A stretch of 64,000 nucleotides of DNA, taken from positions 17,488,519 to 17,552,518 of the forward strand of contig NC_133287.1 in NCBI RefSeq assembly GCF_005239225.2. Reading direction: 5' to 3'. The stretch is from Populus alba. Its lineage: Eukaryota > Streptophyta > Magnoliopsida > Malpighiales > Salicaceae. This document shows positions 62,825 to 64,000 of the stretch, piece by piece. Made by a program: the position numbers and the translations under genes. The notes below the pieces were generated by a model. It was not told the DNA's origin, ran no database searches, and saw only the letters and a program-made list of their open reading frames with translations. Positions within the stretch are counted from its first letter, which is position 1. The number at the start of each line of letters is the position of its first letter.

Positions 62825-62985
62825 GTCTGACAAGATAATAATCCACAGACACTTAGACCTGGTGTGTATCTAGGCCTAATAAAATTGAGTCTAGCATAGT
62901 ATTAGATTCACAAACATTTGAGCCTAATACATAACCGAGTTCAAGATAATTAAGTCCAGCAAGATTTCAGATCAAAATATGCTTT
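62825..62985 (+). repeat. Three copies of the 65-bp repeat
   Basis: GTCTGA at 62825, GTCTAG at 62889 and GTCCAG at 62954 keep the 64-65-base spacing and the surrounding words of the array at 53661-54320, in the same orientation. Confidence 0.7.
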
Positions 62986-63599
62986 GGGCATATAGCCAAA
63001 AAAAAAAAAGGCAATATCTTTGTCTGATCTTTTTATCTTAGACCTAGGCTTTTACTGAATTTTTTTTTTTTAATTTTTTAATCTGGTTCTTTTAGTTAAG
63101 AGTTTTTATAAAAAATATTTTTTTAGCATGAATTATGTTGATGGATCTTAATTGAATCGGGTTTTTTTTTTATATATTAAAAATCAAACAAAGTTTCCGA
63201 GGGCAAGAATCCAACCTCATGTTAGGATAAACATCAATCGAATCCTTAAATCATAGAAATCAAAATTTAATCCCAACCTCTCATCCTTACATTTTAATTT
63301 TCAATGCAGCCCCTCCCCCCTCTTGTTCTTGGTGACCTCTATCTTTCTTTCTTCCTTTTGATTCCTCTATGTTAGGTTCTGAGTTTAATTTCTTCAATAG
63401 CATTGAGCAATCTAACACAGATTCACACAACTCCAAAAAATCAAATTAACTGTTAGTTTATCACCATCTGGTCCCGCAATCGTTTTTTTTTTTTTTTCCA
63501 TCAATAAAAATATAGTCGTCTTTTTCATGAAAAATCAAAACTCTTACCAAGCAAACGAGAAATACTTAACCATTTTCATGAGATAGATTGGAAAACCCA

Positions 63600-63950
63600 T
63601 AACATCTCATAACTTGAGACGCCCATGTCGTATTCATGCATTAGGCATCTTCACCTCACTTTTCCTAAGTTGATAAATCTTTTTAAAGGGCACTTTCAAT
63701 ATAGAAACAATAATCTAATCAAAACCCAATCATTTGAAAGGTTAACGCTATGCATCTTCCGCTGGACCTTTCCAAACCAAGATGAATCCTGAGGTGGGCA
63801 AGAACATAATCCTTCAAAAAGAATCATGTGCCTCTTCCGATTTTTCTCAGCCACAAACGACTTTTGGATCATTCTTTATTTGTCCACCCAAAAGAAAAAC
63901 AGAGCATTTTTTCTTCCTAAAAAGTAAAAAAAAGTGCTAAAAGGAAAACC
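63600..63950 (+). repeat. Right copy of a diverged direct repeat
   Basis: Counterpart of 62130-62520, about 1.47 kb downstream, in the same orientation. The 65-bp repeats and palindromes lie between the two copies. Confidence 0.55.
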
Positions 63951-64000
63951 ATGAAATAAAAATTAATGTTATCCATCCTAAAACATCTAATCCGATTGCA

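Overview
The window is nuclear DNA of a woody rosid eudicot, most likely a poplar or willow (Populus/Salix). The evidence is very AT-rich non-coding DNA, many short GT..AG introns, plant-specific gene families (arginine decarboxylase, a NACK-type kinesin-7) and dense small plant repeats. The species is an inference from gene content and style of repeats; no database was consulted.

Layout. 1-5.9 kb is AT-rich and repeat-bearing, with an isolated G-box/TATA promoter-like module at 5.2-5.4 kb. 5.9-36.3 kb is the gene-bearing part. A 13-exon kinesin-7 (CDS 7406-13353, +) is followed by the mitochondrial complex I LYR subunit NDUFB9/B22 (15283-16823, +) and an unrecognised small membrane-protein ORF (18738-19082, +). 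Next come the mitochondrial ribosomal protein bS31m/bTHXm (20365-20649, -), a frameshifted C-terminal relic of a GC1/SulA-type (SDR39U1) epimerase (22180-22538, +), UFD1 (25051-27845, -) and an intronless arginine decarboxylase (33571-35766, -). 36.3-64 kb is a gene desert. It holds tandem arrays (53-, 65- and about 150-bp periods), AT-rich MITE-like elements, a decayed CACTA/En-Spm transposase, a complete small non-autonomous LTR element (59237-60557) and a second diverged direct-repeat pair near the end.

How the genes relate. They do not form an operon-like unit. From memory, the set UFD1 / GC1 / bS31m / kinesin corresponds to consecutive Arabidopsis genes AT2G21270-AT2G21300, and NDUFB9 (CIB22) / ADC2 to consecutive genes AT4G34700-AT4G34710. 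The window therefore interleaves two Arabidopsis neighbourhoods, and the GC1 relic lies exactly where a GC1 gene would be expected. That looks like gene loss after genome duplication.

Most interesting signals. The arginine decarboxylase leader contains a 42-codon open frame (35889-36017, -) with coding-like composition and no AUG, beginning at a CUG. It ends inside a GC-rich hairpin and is preceded in the same frame by an 8-aa AUG uORF. The kinesin promoter carries a palindromic MSA (AACGG) mitotic element. UFD1 has an ATG-only first coding exon joined to a triple NAG acceptor. A degenerate copy of the last NDUFB9 exon lies 0.5 kb downstream of the real one.
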